A model generated the notes under the pieces. The model worked only from the letters and a program-made list of their open reading frames with translations. It had not been told where the DNA came from and searched no databases. This document shows, piece by piece, positions 24,383 through 32,096 of a stretch of DNA of 38,211 bases. Every line of letters starts with the position of its first letter. Positions within the stretch are counted from its first letter, which is position 1. A program made the position numbers and the translations under genes. Origin of the DNA: Thiobacillus sp. (GTDB taxonomy: Bacteria > Pseudomonadota > Gammaproteobacteria > Burkholderiales > Thiobacillaceae); assembly GCA_019459325.1 (NCBI GenBank), contig JAIBFA010000093.1:1-38211 (forward strand), read 5' to 3'.

Positions 24383-24766
24383 TCAGAACGACGTCCCGAA
24401 GCCCTTGTCCGTATCCAGCCGCAGCGAAGGCAAACCGGCAAGTTCGTGGATCGGCACCAGCACGCCGCGCGCGCCCGGGACAGCGTCGAACAGCATATAC
24501 AGGTATTTGCTGCCGCCCTTGAATTCGTAGGCCTCCTCCAGAAAGCGCATGTGCTCGTGCGCGGCGAGGCAGTCGCGCGTCTTGCAGTCCTGCCTGTAAT
24601 GTTCGACCAGCGAATGGATCACGTTCATGTGCTCGTCGGTGACATCGAAGTTCATGGCCGCCGCATTTCGCCGGACGGTTTCCTCGACCTCTTCCTTGCT
24701 CAGGTATTTGACCGCGTCGTAAATCGGGATTTCCCCGTGGTGGATGATGCTTTCTGCGTTGTTCAT
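24383..24766 (-). CDS. DsrC/TusE-like protein lacking the redox cysteines
   Basis: A 127-residue protein whose central part aligns by eye with DsrC/TusE: VTDEHMNVIHSLVEHYRQ matches the T-x-EH-x-x-I-x-x-L-x-E-Y helix, and GGSKYLYMLFDAVPG plus ELAGLP match SKYLYxLFxxGP and AGLPKP. The two functional cysteines of DsrC (penultimate, and about ten residues upstream) are absent: the C-terminus reads AGLPSLRLDTDKGFGTSF. The two Cys present (DCKTRDC) lie elsewhere. Such cysteine-less relatives (RspA-like) are thought to be regulatory. AAGGAA precedes the ATG. It is the third gene of katE-sodB-dsrC-like (43-bp gap), an unusual setting. Confidence 0.68.
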   Translation of the reverse strand: MNNAESIIHHGEIPIYDAVKYLSKEEVEETVRRNAAAMNFDVTDEHMNVIHSLVEHYRQDCKTRDCLAAHEHMRFLEEAYEFKGGSKYLYMLFDAVPGARGVLVPIHELAGLPSLRLDTDKGFGTSF

Positions 24767-24809
24767 GGTGAGTTCCTTAAAGGTTCAGGTTGTTAAGAGC
24801 GTCGCTTTC

Positions 24810-25511
24810 TCAAGCGAGGTTGCTTGCCGCAAAATTCCAGTTGAGGAGTTTTTCGATCACGCCGGCGACATGGTCCTTGCGACGGTTCTGGTAATCGAGG
24901 TAATACGCGTGTTCCCACACATCGACGGCCAGCAGGGGCGTCACGCCGCGAGTCAAGGGGTTATCCGCGCCCCCAGTCTTCATCACGCTGATGGTCTTGC
25001 CGTCCAGCACCAGCCAGGCCCACCCCGATCCGAACTGCGTCACGGCGGCCTCGGTCAATGCCTGCTTGCACGCCTCCACGCTGCCGAAGGACGCCTCGAT
25101 CATCCGCTTCAGCGCGGGCGGAGGCTCTCCCCCTTCAGGGCTCAGGCTGTCCCAGTAAAACGCATGGTTCCAGGTCTGTGCCGCGTTGTTGAATAACGCG
25201 GCCTGGTCCGGTTTACCGGCCGTCGCCCGAATCAGGGCCTTGAGCGGCATGGCCTGAAATTCCGTGTCGTCGATCGCCTTGTTGAGCGCATCGATATAGG
25301 CTTGATGATGCTTGCCGTAATGGAAGCGGAGCGTCGTTTCGGAAATGAAGGGGCTCAATGCATCCAGCGCATAGGGCAGGGCCGGAAGCTCATAGGGAAA
25401 GCCCATGTGCTCCAGCATGGCCGTACTGACGCCGGCGCGATCCGATAAGCTCGCCGGGTGCCCCCCCTCTTGCAGCGGAGGGCGCTGCAGGGGCTCGTGT
25501 AAGAAATTCAT
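24810..25511 (-). CDS. sodB: Iron superoxide dismutase with N-terminal extension
   Basis: Dismutates superoxide to oxygen and peroxide. Metal ligands are visible in FHYGKHHQAYID (first His), WNHAFYWDSLSPEGG (second His) and DVWEHAYYLDYQ (Asp and His). AQTWNHAFYW and FGSGWAWLV are Fe-type signatures. The domain begins at about residue 36 (MGFPYELPALPYA); the normal protein is about 192 residues, and here 233 are encoded. I keep the start at ATG 25511 because GGAG lies 7 bp before it, whereas the internal ATGs lack one. The extension is polar with no signal peptide. It lies 59 bp after katE on the same strand. Confidence 0.94.
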   Translation of the reverse strand: MNFLHEPLQRPPLQEGGHPASLSDRAGVSTAMLEHMGFPYELPALPYALDALSPFISETTLRFHYGKHHQAYIDALNKAIDDTEFQAMPLKALIRATAGKPDQAALFNNAAQTWNHAFYWDSLSPEGGEPPPALKRMIEASFGSVEACKQALTEAAVTQFGSGWAWLVLDGKTISVMKTGGADNPLTRGVTPLLAVDVWEHAYYLDYQNRRKDHVAGVIEKLLNWNFAASNLA

Positions 25512-25570
25512 GGCTGATCTCCGTTTGAAAATCGATCGTGATGAATGGCTGCCTGCAAGCTGCCGTCCCT

Positions 25571-27664
25571 TTACGTTTTGATGGCGGCGGCACGCGGCCA
25601 GATTCGCCCCTGCTTGGCCGCATCGACGTAGGCGATCGTGCCTTCGCTGGTATCCACCTCGACGACGCCGTCATCGAGGTCGATCCCGGCAATCTCCAGC
25701 AAGGGCGTCGACGCCGCGGTACAGCCGATGATCTTCAGGTGGGCGTACGCATCGCGGATGAAGTTCAGCACCGCCGCCTGCTTTTTCAGGGCGTCGATCT
25801 CCGTTTCGGAAACGGCGACGACGACCGTATCGAACAACACCGACGGCGCGCCGGCGATCGCATGGTTGGGCGTGATCGCCACACCGCTGTTCGATTTGAC
25901 TTCGCCGATATGCGGGCCGATCCGCTCGACTGCCGCACCCTCGGCTTCCGCAGAGGCCAGCAATTGATCCAGGATGGCCAGCTCGAAGCCCTCGCTGACC
26001 AGCACGCCGATCTTGCGTCCCTCCAGCGTGGGCTGGGCTTTTGCCAGCAGGCTGAGCGCGGGCGAAGGCGCCATGTCGATCGGCTCCACGGCCGGCGGAA
26101 TGTTGTAGGCCTGACCCTGCATCCCCAGCGCCTGCTCCACCCGGTCGCACAACGCCGCGTCCACGTTCTTGACGTGGCCCAACACCCGGCAGCGCACTTC
26201 GGGCGTTTCCACCTTGCCCAGCTCGAAGGCGAAGGCGTTGACGATGTGATCCTGTTCCGGCGCGGTCATCGAGCGGTAAAACAGGCGTGCCTGGCTATAG
26301 TGATCCATGAAGGTTTCCGAGCGCACCCGCAGCTTGTCGCCGCTTTGCGTGGCGGGATGCGTGGTGAAGCCGGCGTCTGGATTTTCCCGTACTGAGGCGG
26401 GGTCGAGCGAGTTCGGCTCGTAGTTCACGCGGCCTTTCGGCACTTCCATCTGCATCAGTGCGTCGCGCTGGAAGTTGTGCATCGGACAGCGCGGCCGGTT
26501 GATCGGCAACTGATGGAAGTTGGGCCCGCCCAGACGCGACAATTGCGTGTCGGTATAGGAGAACAGCCGCCCCTGCAGCAGGGGGTCGTCGCTGAAATCG
26601 ATGCCGGGCACGACGTGTCCGGGGTGGAAGGCGACCTGCTCGGTTTCGGCAAAGAAATTGTCCGGATTGCGATTCAGTACCATTTTGCCGATCGGCTGCA
26701 GCGGCACCATTTCTTCCGGGATCAGCTTGGTCGCATCGAGCACGTCGAACGGAAACGAGTCGGCCGTGGCCTGATCGAAGGTCTGCACGGACAACTCCCA
26801 TTCTGGAAAGTCGCCGCGTTCGATCGCCTCGAACAGATCGCGCCGGTGGAAGTCGGGGTCGGCGCCGCAGATCTTGACCGCCTCGTCCCACAACACCGAT
26901 GCGCTGCCGATCCGCGGGCGCCAATGGAATTTCACGAAGGTCGACTCCCCCTCCGCATTGACGAAGCGGAAGGTGTGGACGCCGAAACCTTCCATCATGC
27001 GCAGTGAGCGCGGAATGGTGCGGTCGGACATGGCCCACAGGATCATGTGCCAGCTCTCGGGCATCAGCGAAACGAAATCCCAGAAGGTATCGTGGGCCGT
27101 CGCCGCCTGCGGGTAACCGCGGTCGGGTTCCATTTTTACGGCATGGACGAGGTCCGGGAACTTGATCGCATCCTGGATGAAAAACACCGGAATGTTGTTG
27201 CCGACCAGGTCGAACGTGCCTTCCTGGGTATAGAACTTGACGGCAAAGCCGCGCACGTCGCGCGGCAGATCGACCGAGCCGGCGCCGCCTGCCACGGTGG
27301 AAAAGCGGGCAAACACCGGGGTCTGGATGCCCGGGTCGCAGAGGAATGCCGCACGGGTGAGCTCGCTCAGATCGCCATACGCTTCGAAATAGCCATGCGC
27401 GCCCGAGCCACGCGCATGCACAATGCGCTCGGGAATGCGCTCATGGTCGAAGTGGGTGATCTTTTCCCGCAGGACGAAATCCTCGAGCAAGGTCGGCCCG
27501 CGCTCACCGCTTCTGAGCGAATTCTGGTTATCCGAGATCGCCACGCCCTGATTGGTCGTGAGCGTGCTGTCCCGCTCGCCGGTCGTCTGATGCAGTTCGC
27601 CCGCATTGCCTGCGTGGAATTCGTTATCGGTGGGGCGTGCTGATTTTTTCTTCTGCTTGGCCAT
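25571..27664 (-). CDS. katE: Large-subunit (HPII-type) catalase
   Basis: Decomposes hydrogen peroxide. The 697 residues are the clade-2 size. The haem domain shows the catalytic His83 in [14 protein letters not shown], the distal Asn in [16 protein letters not shown], and the proximal Tyr in [14 protein letters not shown]. After the catalase core comes a C-terminal flavodoxin/DJ-1-like domain (about 550-697, beginning [16 protein letters not shown]), characteristic of HPII. ATG 27664 is chosen because AAGGAG lies 8 bp upstream; a 9-codon-longer frame starts at 27691. It heads a minus-strand operon with sodB and the DsrC-like gene. Confidence 0.97.
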   Translation of the reverse strand: MAKQKKKSARPTDNEFHAGNAGELHQTTGERDSTLTTNQGVAISDNQNSLRSGERGPTLLEDFVLREKITHFDHERIPERIVHARGSGAHGYFEAYGDLSELTRAAFLCDPGIQTPVFARFSTVAGGAGSVDLPRDVRGFAVKFYTQEGTFDLVGNNIPVFFIQDAIKFPDLVHAVKMEPDRGYPQAATAHDTFWDFVSLMPESWHMILWAMSDRTIPRSLRMMEGFGVHTFRFVNAEGESTFVKFHWRPRIGSASVLWDEAVKICGADPDFHRRDLFEAIERGDFPEWELSVQTFDQATADSFPFDVLDATKLIPEEMVPLQPIGKMVLNRNPDNFFAETEQVAFHPGHVVPGIDFSDDPLLQGRLFSYTDTQLSRLGGPNFHQLPINRPRCPMHNFQRDALMQMEVPKGRVNYEPNSLDPASVRENPDAGFTTHPATQSGDKLRVRSETFMDHYSQARLFYRSMTAPEQDHIVNAFAFELGKVETPEVRCRVLGHVKNVDAALCDRVEQALGMQGQAYNIPPAVEPIDMAPSPALSLLAKAQPTLEGRKIGVLVSEGFELAILDQLLASAEAEGAAVERIGPHIGEVKSNSGVAITPNHAIAGAPSVLFDTVVVAVSETEIDALKKQAAVLNFIRDAYAHLKIIGCTAASTPLLEIAGIDLDDGVVEVDTSEGTIAYVDAAKQGRIWPRAAAIKT

Positions 27665-27722
27665 GGGTATTTCTCCTTCAAGCCGAGCCATCGTGGCGTG
27701 ATGGCAAGTGATCGATGTGCCG

Positions 27723-27762
27723 AAAAAAGGCTTTCCAATCGGATGGCCCGACAGGAAAGCCT
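27723..27762 (-). terminator. Rho-independent terminator after the Cys-pair protein gene
   Basis: On the minus strand AGGCTTTCC, a 17-base loop that can pair TCGG with CCGA, then GGAAAGCCT and six T. It lies 32 bp after the stop at 27794 and separates that gene from katE. Confidence 0.9.
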
Positions 27763-27793
27763 CCGTCGCGGCGGGTTGGCCGAGACGCCGCGC

Positions 27794-28186
27794 TTACTGG
27801 CGATATTTCATTTTCGCGTCGTTGATACACGTGTCCTTGGCATTGCCGGAAAGCTGGTCGCACTTCTCCTTCTCGGCCTTGTAGTACGCCTTCATCTGGT
27901 CTTCGGTGGCCTCGGCCTGTTCCTTGCCGGATTTCTTCTCCACCTTGGCCTGGGACTTGGCCTTGACGTATTCCGCCTTCGCGTCCTTCATGCAGACGTC
28001 TTTTGCATTGTCTGACATGTTCTTGCAGTTTTCCTGGGCAATTTCGTAGTTGTGCTTGGCGGCGTCCTTCTCCGTGTCGTAGCGGGCTTCCGCACGATCC
28101 TCCATGGCATCTTTCACATCGGCCGCGTAGACCGGGCTCATGGCTGCAAAGCTCATTGCAAAAAACAGGGCTGTACGAAGTTTCAT
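27794..28186 (-). CDS. Secreted Cys-pair repeat protein
   Basis: A 130-residue periplasmic protein: signal peptide 1-21 (cleavage after VYA), then a long charged, Lys/Ala/Glu-rich helix. Two copies of a motif are present: CKNMSDNAKDVCMKDAKAEY (54-73) and CDQLSGNAKDTCINDAKMKY (109-128). Each has two Cys ten residues apart, likely to form a disulfide or bind metal. A related single copy ends the product of 30811-31110. AAGGAG 7 bp upstream fixes ATG 28186. Upstream lie GacA-box-like sites (28305-28344). Function unknown; the setting suggests envelope stress. Confidence 0.8.
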   Translation of the reverse strand: MKLRTALFFAMSFAAMSPVYAADVKDAMEDRAEARYDTEKDAAKHNYEIAQENCKNMSDNAKDVCMKDAKAEYVKAKSQAKVEKKSGKEQAEATEDQMKAYYKAEKEKCDQLSGNAKDTCINDAKMKYRQ

Positions 28187-28304
28187 GGGTCGCTCCTTGG
28201 GTGGGTAAACGGGGTGAAAGCTCACTGGATTCGCCGAAGCATTCGGCATGTCAGCAATGTAGCGTCGCGATCTCAGGGCCGATATCCGATGCCACTGAGA
28301 AACA

Positions 28305-28344
28305 TGTAGGCAGTAAAGAGAACGTCTGTAGGCAAACGCTGACG
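28305..28344 (-). promoter_or_regulatory. Two GacA-box-like sites upstream of the Cys-pair protein gene (site D)
   Basis: On the minus strand, CGTCAGCGTTTGCCTACA (28344-28327; 10 of 12 defined positions) and, 22 bp on, a right half-site TGCCTACA (within 28322-28305). They lie 119-141 bp before the ATG. TGCCTACATGTT is shared with site E. Confidence 0.5.
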
Positions 28345-28395
28345 GCACGGTCTCGCGCACCGCCTCCTTGCTTTTCCCGGCACCCGCTTTTCGCC

Positions 28396-28719
28396 TTACG
28401 AACCGGCCTGCTTCTTGTTCGCCGCGTTGCGGGCGCGCGTCTGGGCAGCTTTTTTGGCCGACGCGCTGCGCTCGGCTGCGGTGCGCGAAACCGAGGCCGC
28501 GCCGCCCGCCCTGCCGCCTTTTTTGGCCGGCGCCGTGTTCACCGCCTTGCCCCGGCCCGAACCGCTTTTCTTGCCGCCGCCCGTCATTTTGTTGACGGTG
28601 GCCCAGGCGCGCGCCTCGGCTTCTTCCTCGGGCACGCCTCGATCGATATAGCCTTCCTCGATATGTTGCGCCTGGCGTTTTTGCTTCTCGGTATAGGCCG
28701 ACTTGTCTCCTCTGGGCAT
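28396..28719 (-). CDS. Small basic protein, PRGDKSAYT type
   Basis: A 107-residue, strongly basic protein. It has a conserved-looking N-terminal part (MPRGDKSAYTEKQKRQAQHI, then EEGYIDRGVPEEEAEARAWA and TVNKMTGGG) and a low-complexity Lys/Ala/Gly-rich tail (SGSGRGKAV to KKQAGS) that could bind nucleic acid. Relatives are often labelled plasmid stabilisation protein, which I do not think is evidence of function. ATG 28719 is chosen because AAGGGA lies 6-7 bp upstream; a 9-codon longer frame is less likely. It is a single-gene unit in the stress island. Confidence 0.72.
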   Translation of the reverse strand: MPRGDKSAYTEKQKRQAQHIEEGYIDRGVPEEEAEARAWATVNKMTGGGKKSGSGRGKAVNTAPAKKGGRAGGAASVSRTAAERSASAKKAAQTRARNAANKKQAGS

Positions 28720-28830
28720 GATTGTTCCCTTCTGAAAGTGGGTCACTTCCCGCTGAACGACTCAGCGCCCTGCCTGCCGGGGTGCCTCCAGGCGAGGGCG
28801 GGGTCGCTGCAAAGAACCTCACCGTCTCCA

Positions 28831-28848
28831 AAGGCCCGACCGGGCCTT
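28831..28848 (-). terminator. Short GC hairpin after the dihaem cytochrome gene
   Basis: AAGGCCCG with its complement CGGGCCTT forms a 7-bp stem around a 4-base loop, 25 bp after the stop at 28873 on the minus strand. Only a short T-tract follows, so terminator strength is doubtful. Confidence 0.45.
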
Positions 28849-28872
28849 GAAGCGGTGCTATCCACCGAGGAA

Positions 28873-30276
28873 TCAAAGCTGGCGCATGAAGGCCACCAGG
28901 TCCTGTTTCTCCGCCGCGGTCAGCTTGGTTTCCAGCACCAGATTGAAAAACTCCACCGTATCCTCGAGCGTCAGCAACCGGCCATCGTGCAGATAGGGCG
29001 GTGACTCCTTGATGCCGCGCAGGGGGAAGGTCTTGATCGGTCCGTCCATATTGGCCATGCGCCCATTCACCATCTGCGGCTTGAAGAAGCGCTCGGTCTT
29101 CAGGTTGTGCATCAGGTTGTCGGTGTAATACGGCGCGGCATGGCAGCTCGCACACTTCCCCTTGCCGAAGAACAGATCCTGGCCGCGCATCTCCGAAGCC
29201 GTCGCCTTGCGCGGGTCGAGCTTGCCGTCAACGCCCAGCTTGGGCGCGGGCGGGAAGTCCAGGATCTCCTGGAATTCGGCCATCGCGTGGACCTGACTGC
29301 CCCGCTCGAGGGGATTGGCGCCTTTCTTGGTGGCGATCACCGGGTCGCCGTCGAAATAGGCGGCACGCTGCTCGAACTCGGTGAAATCCTCGACGGTCTT
29401 CAGCGCGCGCTGTGAGCCGAACAGGCGCTGCACGTTCACGCCCCGCAGGGACGGCGTATCGATCCGGTGGCGGAATTCCTGCGGCCGGATGTCGCCCACC
29501 AGGTGGGTCGAGGCGTTCGAATGGCCATTGGCGTGGCAATCGAAACAGGTTACGCCGCGGCTGGGACGTTCCGAGCGCCGATCCTCGGTCTGGTTGAATT
29601 GCTGCTGCGGAAACGGGGTCACCAGCAATCGCACCCCCTCAATCTGCTTGGGGTTGAGGACGCCGTTGAACAGTTCGTAGAAGTTGTCGATCGTGACCAG
29701 CTTGCCTTTCGACACGTCGCCCAGATCGGGCCGGGTCGTCAGAAAGATGGGCGCGGGGAACTCCGGCAGGAAGTGGTCGGGCAGGTCGAAGTCGAGGTCG
29801 AAGCGGGTCAGGTCGCGTGCTTCCTGCTTCTTGATCTCCTTGATGTGGAACTCGGGGAACACCATGCCGCCTTCGGTATGCTTGGGGTGCGGCAGCGGCA
29901 GGAATGCCGCCGGGAAGAGGCCCTTTTCGCGTATCTCTTCAGGGCTCATCTGAGCGAGCCCATCCCAGCTCGCCCCCTTGGGCAACCGGGCGCGGACGCC
30001 CTGCTGAACGGGCTTGCCGCCGGACATGCTGACGCCTTGCGCAGGCTTGTTGGACAAGTCGTAGCGCGTCTCGAGCAAGGCCTTCTGTCGTCCCATGGCG
30101 GTCGGCTTTTCGCCTTTCAGGCGCGCCATCGTGGAGGCGAATTCCTCCTTGATCACGACCGGGGAATAGCTGGATTTCTTTTCCTCGGCCGCCGTTGCCA
30201 ACCCCGCCACGCTCGCCATGGCAACCGCCGTCAGGGCCACGCCACCTGCAATTTTTCCTGTCGCTGTGCGTTTCAT
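28873..30276 (-). CDS. Dihaem cytochrome c peroxidase/MauG-like protein
   Basis: A periplasmic 467-residue dihaem cytochrome. Signal peptide 1-30 (cleavage near TAA). Haem motifs are CFDCH (244-248) and CASCH (375-379). The C-terminal domain has the family signature PLRGIKESPPYLHDGRLLTL followed by EDTVEFFN, as in CcpA and MauG. The protein is about 100 residues longer than peroxidases, with a novel 35-240 region. The haem-binding half fits bacterial peroxidase or MauG-type oxidases; the substrate is not evident. A full AAGGAGGT lies 6 bp before the ATG. It stands alone, downstream of the terminator at 30315-30339. Confidence 0.88.
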   Translation of the reverse strand: MKRTATGKIAGGVALTAVAMASVAGLATAAEEKKSSYSPVVIKEEFASTMARLKGEKPTAMGRQKALLETRYDLSNKPAQGVSMSGGKPVQQGVRARLPKGASWDGLAQMSPEEIREKGLFPAAFLPLPHPKHTEGGMVFPEFHIKEIKKQEARDLTRFDLDFDLPDHFLPEFPAPIFLTTRPDLGDVSKGKLVTIDNFYELFNGVLNPKQIEGVRLLVTPFPQQQFNQTEDRRSERPSRGVTCFDCHANGHSNASTHLVGDIRPQEFRHRIDTPSLRGVNVQRLFGSQRALKTVEDFTEFEQRAAYFDGDPVIATKKGANPLERGSQVHAMAEFQEILDFPPAPKLGVDGKLDPRKATASEMRGQDLFFGKGKCASCHAAPYYTDNLMHNLKTERFFKPQMVNGRMANMDGPIKTFPLRGIKESPPYLHDGRLLTLEDTVEFFNLVLETKLTAAEKQDLVAFMRQL

Positions 30277-30314
30277 TTCAAGACCTCCTTGGTTTCTTTA
30301 CGTGCTTCGTCAAT

Positions 30315-30339
30315 AAAAAAAACCGCAAGGCCCGTGCGG
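30315..30339 (-). terminator. Rho-independent terminator upstream of the dihaem cytochrome gene
   Basis: On the minus strand CCGCA, a 7-base loop, TGCGG and eight T. It ends the unit containing the small Cys protein gene (30534-30761), 195 bp beyond that stop, and isolates the dihaem cytochrome gene. Confidence 0.75.
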
Positions 30340-30533
30340 CTCGGGTGAATCTCCTCTGCGCCCATGACGCCGGCGATTCGTTCAGCCGGCTACCGCGTCG
30401 CAGGCGCGGCAGGCAGGCAGTAAATCAGCGCGCTGTAAAGGCCGATCGACACGTCGGCACGCGCGTCCAGCCCATCCAAGGGATCGGGCTCCTCGCCGGC
30501 GTGGACGCGCTCATCAAACGGGCAGTCACGATG

Positions 30534-30761
30534 TCAGCGCATGGGTTTGGCGGTGGGCGGGCACGCGCCGGAGCCGTCCGCCCGAGCGGGCTCACCCTCG
30601 ACAAACAGACCGCAGCCGCTGCCGCCGGACACCCGCAACAGATAAGGCTGCAGGCTTTGCTCGATGCACAGCCCGTGGGTGGTGCTGGCCAGCGCCGCGT
30701 CCGGCTCGACCTGCCACCACTTGCACTTGATACACAGGCCCCAGTTTGATGTATTGCCCAT
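30534..30761 (-). CDS. Small four-Cys protein, CIKCKWW type
   Basis: A 75-residue soluble protein. Cys pairs are placed as CIKCKWWQ (10-17), GLC (30-32) and SGCGLF (48-53), a spacing that suggests a small metal-binding or redox fold. Trp15-16 and the LLRVSGGSGC segment look conserved-family-like. The tail is PTAKPMR. I recall similar proteins in related bacteria but no named function. AAGGAG 6-7 bp before the ATG is strong evidence that it is expressed. It follows the 30811-31110 gene by 49 bp on the same strand. The same frame stays open after its TGA for about 46 codons. Confidence 0.68.
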   Translation of the reverse strand: MGNTSNWGLCIKCKWWQVEPDAALASTTHGLCIEQSLQPYLLRVSGGSGCGLFVEGEPARADGSGACPPTAKPMR

Positions 30762-30810
30762 GCAATTCTCCTTGTAAGACGAACTTGACGAACAGGTGCA
30801 GCAGCACCAC

Positions 30811-31110
30811 TTACTGGATGTACTTCATCCGGGCCTCGCCGATGCAGATAGTCCGGGCCTGGCCGCCGTATACCGTGCAGCGTTCCTTGGCGTCCTTGTA
30901 GTAAACCGCGTAGCGCAGCTTGTTCGTTTCGACATATGCCAAAGTGGTCTTCTCCACCGGCCTGGCGCTCTGCCGCTCGACTAGGGCTGCCGCACCCTCG
31001 CCAAGGGCCTCGCCAGGCTTGGCTGCCTGGGCGGATAGCGGTGCGATCCCGAAAAGGGCGACCACTGCCATGCTTATGAATGTAGATTGCAGCGTCGGCT
31101 CCGGGGGCAT
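30811..31110 (-). CDS. Secreted protein with one C-terminal Cys-pair motif
   Basis: A 99-residue protein with a signal peptide (hydrophobic MAVVALFGIAPLSAQA, cleavage near QAA). Its C-terminus CTVYGGQARTICIGEARMKY is the same motif as the two in the 27794-28186 product (two Cys ten residues apart, then a D/E-A-K/R-x-K/E-Y end). The upstream half is unrelated. Start is ATG 31110, just after a terminator's T-run, or ATG 31071; neither has a clear ribosome-binding site, so the true start is uncertain. It precedes the four-Cys protein gene. Function unknown. Confidence 0.6.
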   Translation of the reverse strand: MPPEPTLQSTFISMAVVALFGIAPLSAQAAKPGEALGEGAAALVERQSARPVEKTTLAYVETNKLRYAVYYKDAKERCTVYGGQARTICIGEARMKYIQ

Positions 31111-31116
31111 GACGCG

Positions 31117-31146
31117 AAAAAAAACCTGCCCCGAACACGGGACAGG
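31117..31146 (-). terminator. Rho-independent terminator of the PRC-barrel gene
   Basis: On the minus strand CCTGTCCCG, loop TGTT, CGGGGCAGG (one G-T pair) and eight T, 6 bp after the PRC-barrel stop at 31153. The next ATG (31110) is only 6 bp beyond the T-run. Confidence 0.9.
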
Positions 31147-31152
31147 CCAGGG

Positions 31153-31515
31153 TCATTCCCAATAGGGGCGGACACCGTAGTGGGCATGCACATGGGTGCC
31201 CCAGTCGCGGTTGCTGAAATCCGGCCAGTCGTCCTTGTCGAATCCGGGCGCGTTTTGGAGGGTTTCCTTACTTTGGTCGAAAATGAAACGATGGTTCTCC
31301 GTATCGACTTCCATGGCCGTAAGGGGGACGGCAAACAGCTTGCTGCCCAGACCGAGGAAGCCGCCGAATTCCAGGACCGCATATGCAACGCGTCCGTTAT
31401 CGAGGTCGATCATCAGGTCCTTGATATCGCCCAGATCCTCCCCCTGGCGATTGACGACTTTGTCGCCGGTGATCGAGCTTGAGGAAAGGATCGGGCTGGT
31501 GAAAACGGTAGTCAT
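31153..31515 (-). CDS. PRC-barrel domain protein
   Basis: A 120-residue soluble protein. The N-terminal 80 residues form a PRC barrel: SSSITGDKVVNRQGEDLGDI, then KDLMIDLDNGRVAYAVLEFG and GFLGLGSKLFAVPLTAMEV. The C-terminal part has FDKDDWPDFSNRDWGTHVHA, seen in many stress-associated PRC proteins. PRC barrels occur in photosynthetic reaction centres and RimM; the stand-alone stress type has no fixed function. AGGAG 6-7 bp before the ATG and a terminator after the stop make this a single-gene unit. Confidence 0.93.
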   Translation of the reverse strand: MTTVFTSPILSSSSITGDKVVNRQGEDLGDIKDLMIDLDNGRVAYAVLEFGGFLGLGSKLFAVPLTAMEVDTENHRFIFDQSKETLQNAPGFDKDDWPDFSNRDWGTHVHAHYGVRPYWE

Positions 31516-31569
31516 GACTTTCTCCTGATTAAGTGAACGGGTGAGGTGATCGAAGCGCCCTTGAGGACG

Positions 31570-31884
31570 TCAACGTCCGGGGAGTTTTTCCGGGATGGGG
31601 TCGCGCCCTTCGGGATGCTTGCCTGGCGCCTGCTTGTCCGGCTTCGGGCGACCGGGCTGACTCTTGTCCTGCCCCGCGCCGGCTTGACCTTTGGCGTGCG
31701 AACGTCCTTCGGCCTCGGCCTGGCGCATCTCGTCCTGCTCCCGCGCATTGCGCGGAGCGGCTTCCTGGGCCGCTTGCCTGACCTTGCCGGATTGGGCAAA
31801 AGCCTGGGCATGCTCGTTGTATTCTTTGGCCGAGGCGTAATCGCCCTCGCCCTGGACCTTGGATTTGGAGGTACTGGATTTCAT
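31570..31884 (-). CDS. Small hydrophilic stress-type protein
   Basis: A 104-residue protein with no hydrophobic segment and few structured-looking parts. The first half carries a helical element (GEGDYASAKEYNEHAQAFAQ, then SGKVRQAAQEAAP) that I believe recurs in stress-associated small proteins of related bacteria. The second half is rich in Gln, Gly, Pro and Lys and probably disordered. No function can be named. GAGGAGAG lies 8 bp before the ATG. A GacA-box-like site (32063-32080) lies 179 bp upstream in the gene's orientation. Confidence 0.66.
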   Translation of the reverse strand: MKSSTSKSKVQGEGDYASAKEYNEHAQAFAQSGKVRQAAQEAAPRNAREQDEMRQAEAEGRSHAKGQAGAGQDKSQPGRPKPDKQAPGKHPEGRDPIPEKLPGR

Positions 31885-32062
31885 CTGGCTCTCTCCTCTG
31901 TCTGCTGTCTACGATGCACGCGAGACGGATGCCTTGCGTGGCAGGCCGCTGGCCCCCTCGCCCTGTCGGGCGGCAAGTGGCCAGCCGGTCGACGACCGGG
32001 CCTGTGAGAACCATTGTGGGTGAGGGGCCGGGACGCTACAGTCGGAGGCGGTTGCAGTCGCG

Positions 32063-32080
32063 CGTAGGAATAGGCCTAAA
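32063..32080 (-). promoter_or_regulatory. GacA-box-like dyad upstream of the hydrophilic protein gene (site G)
   Basis: On the minus strand TTTAGGCCTATTCCTACG, 10 of 12 defined positions, 179 bp before the ATG at 31884. It lies just downstream of the BLUF gene stop. Confidence 0.42.
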
Positions 32081-32096
32081 AAGCGATGGACCGGAC

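Noticed and set aside
27794..29155. A 453-codon minus-strand frame
   Set aside because: Only its last 130 codons (from ATG 28186 with AAGGAG upstream) make a real protein; the rest runs through another gene's alternative frame and an upstream region.
30425..31162. A 245-codon minus-strand frame spanning two small genes and a terminator
   Set aside because: It runs through a clear terminator (31117-31146) and overlaps two frames that have a signal peptide or a ribosome-binding site.
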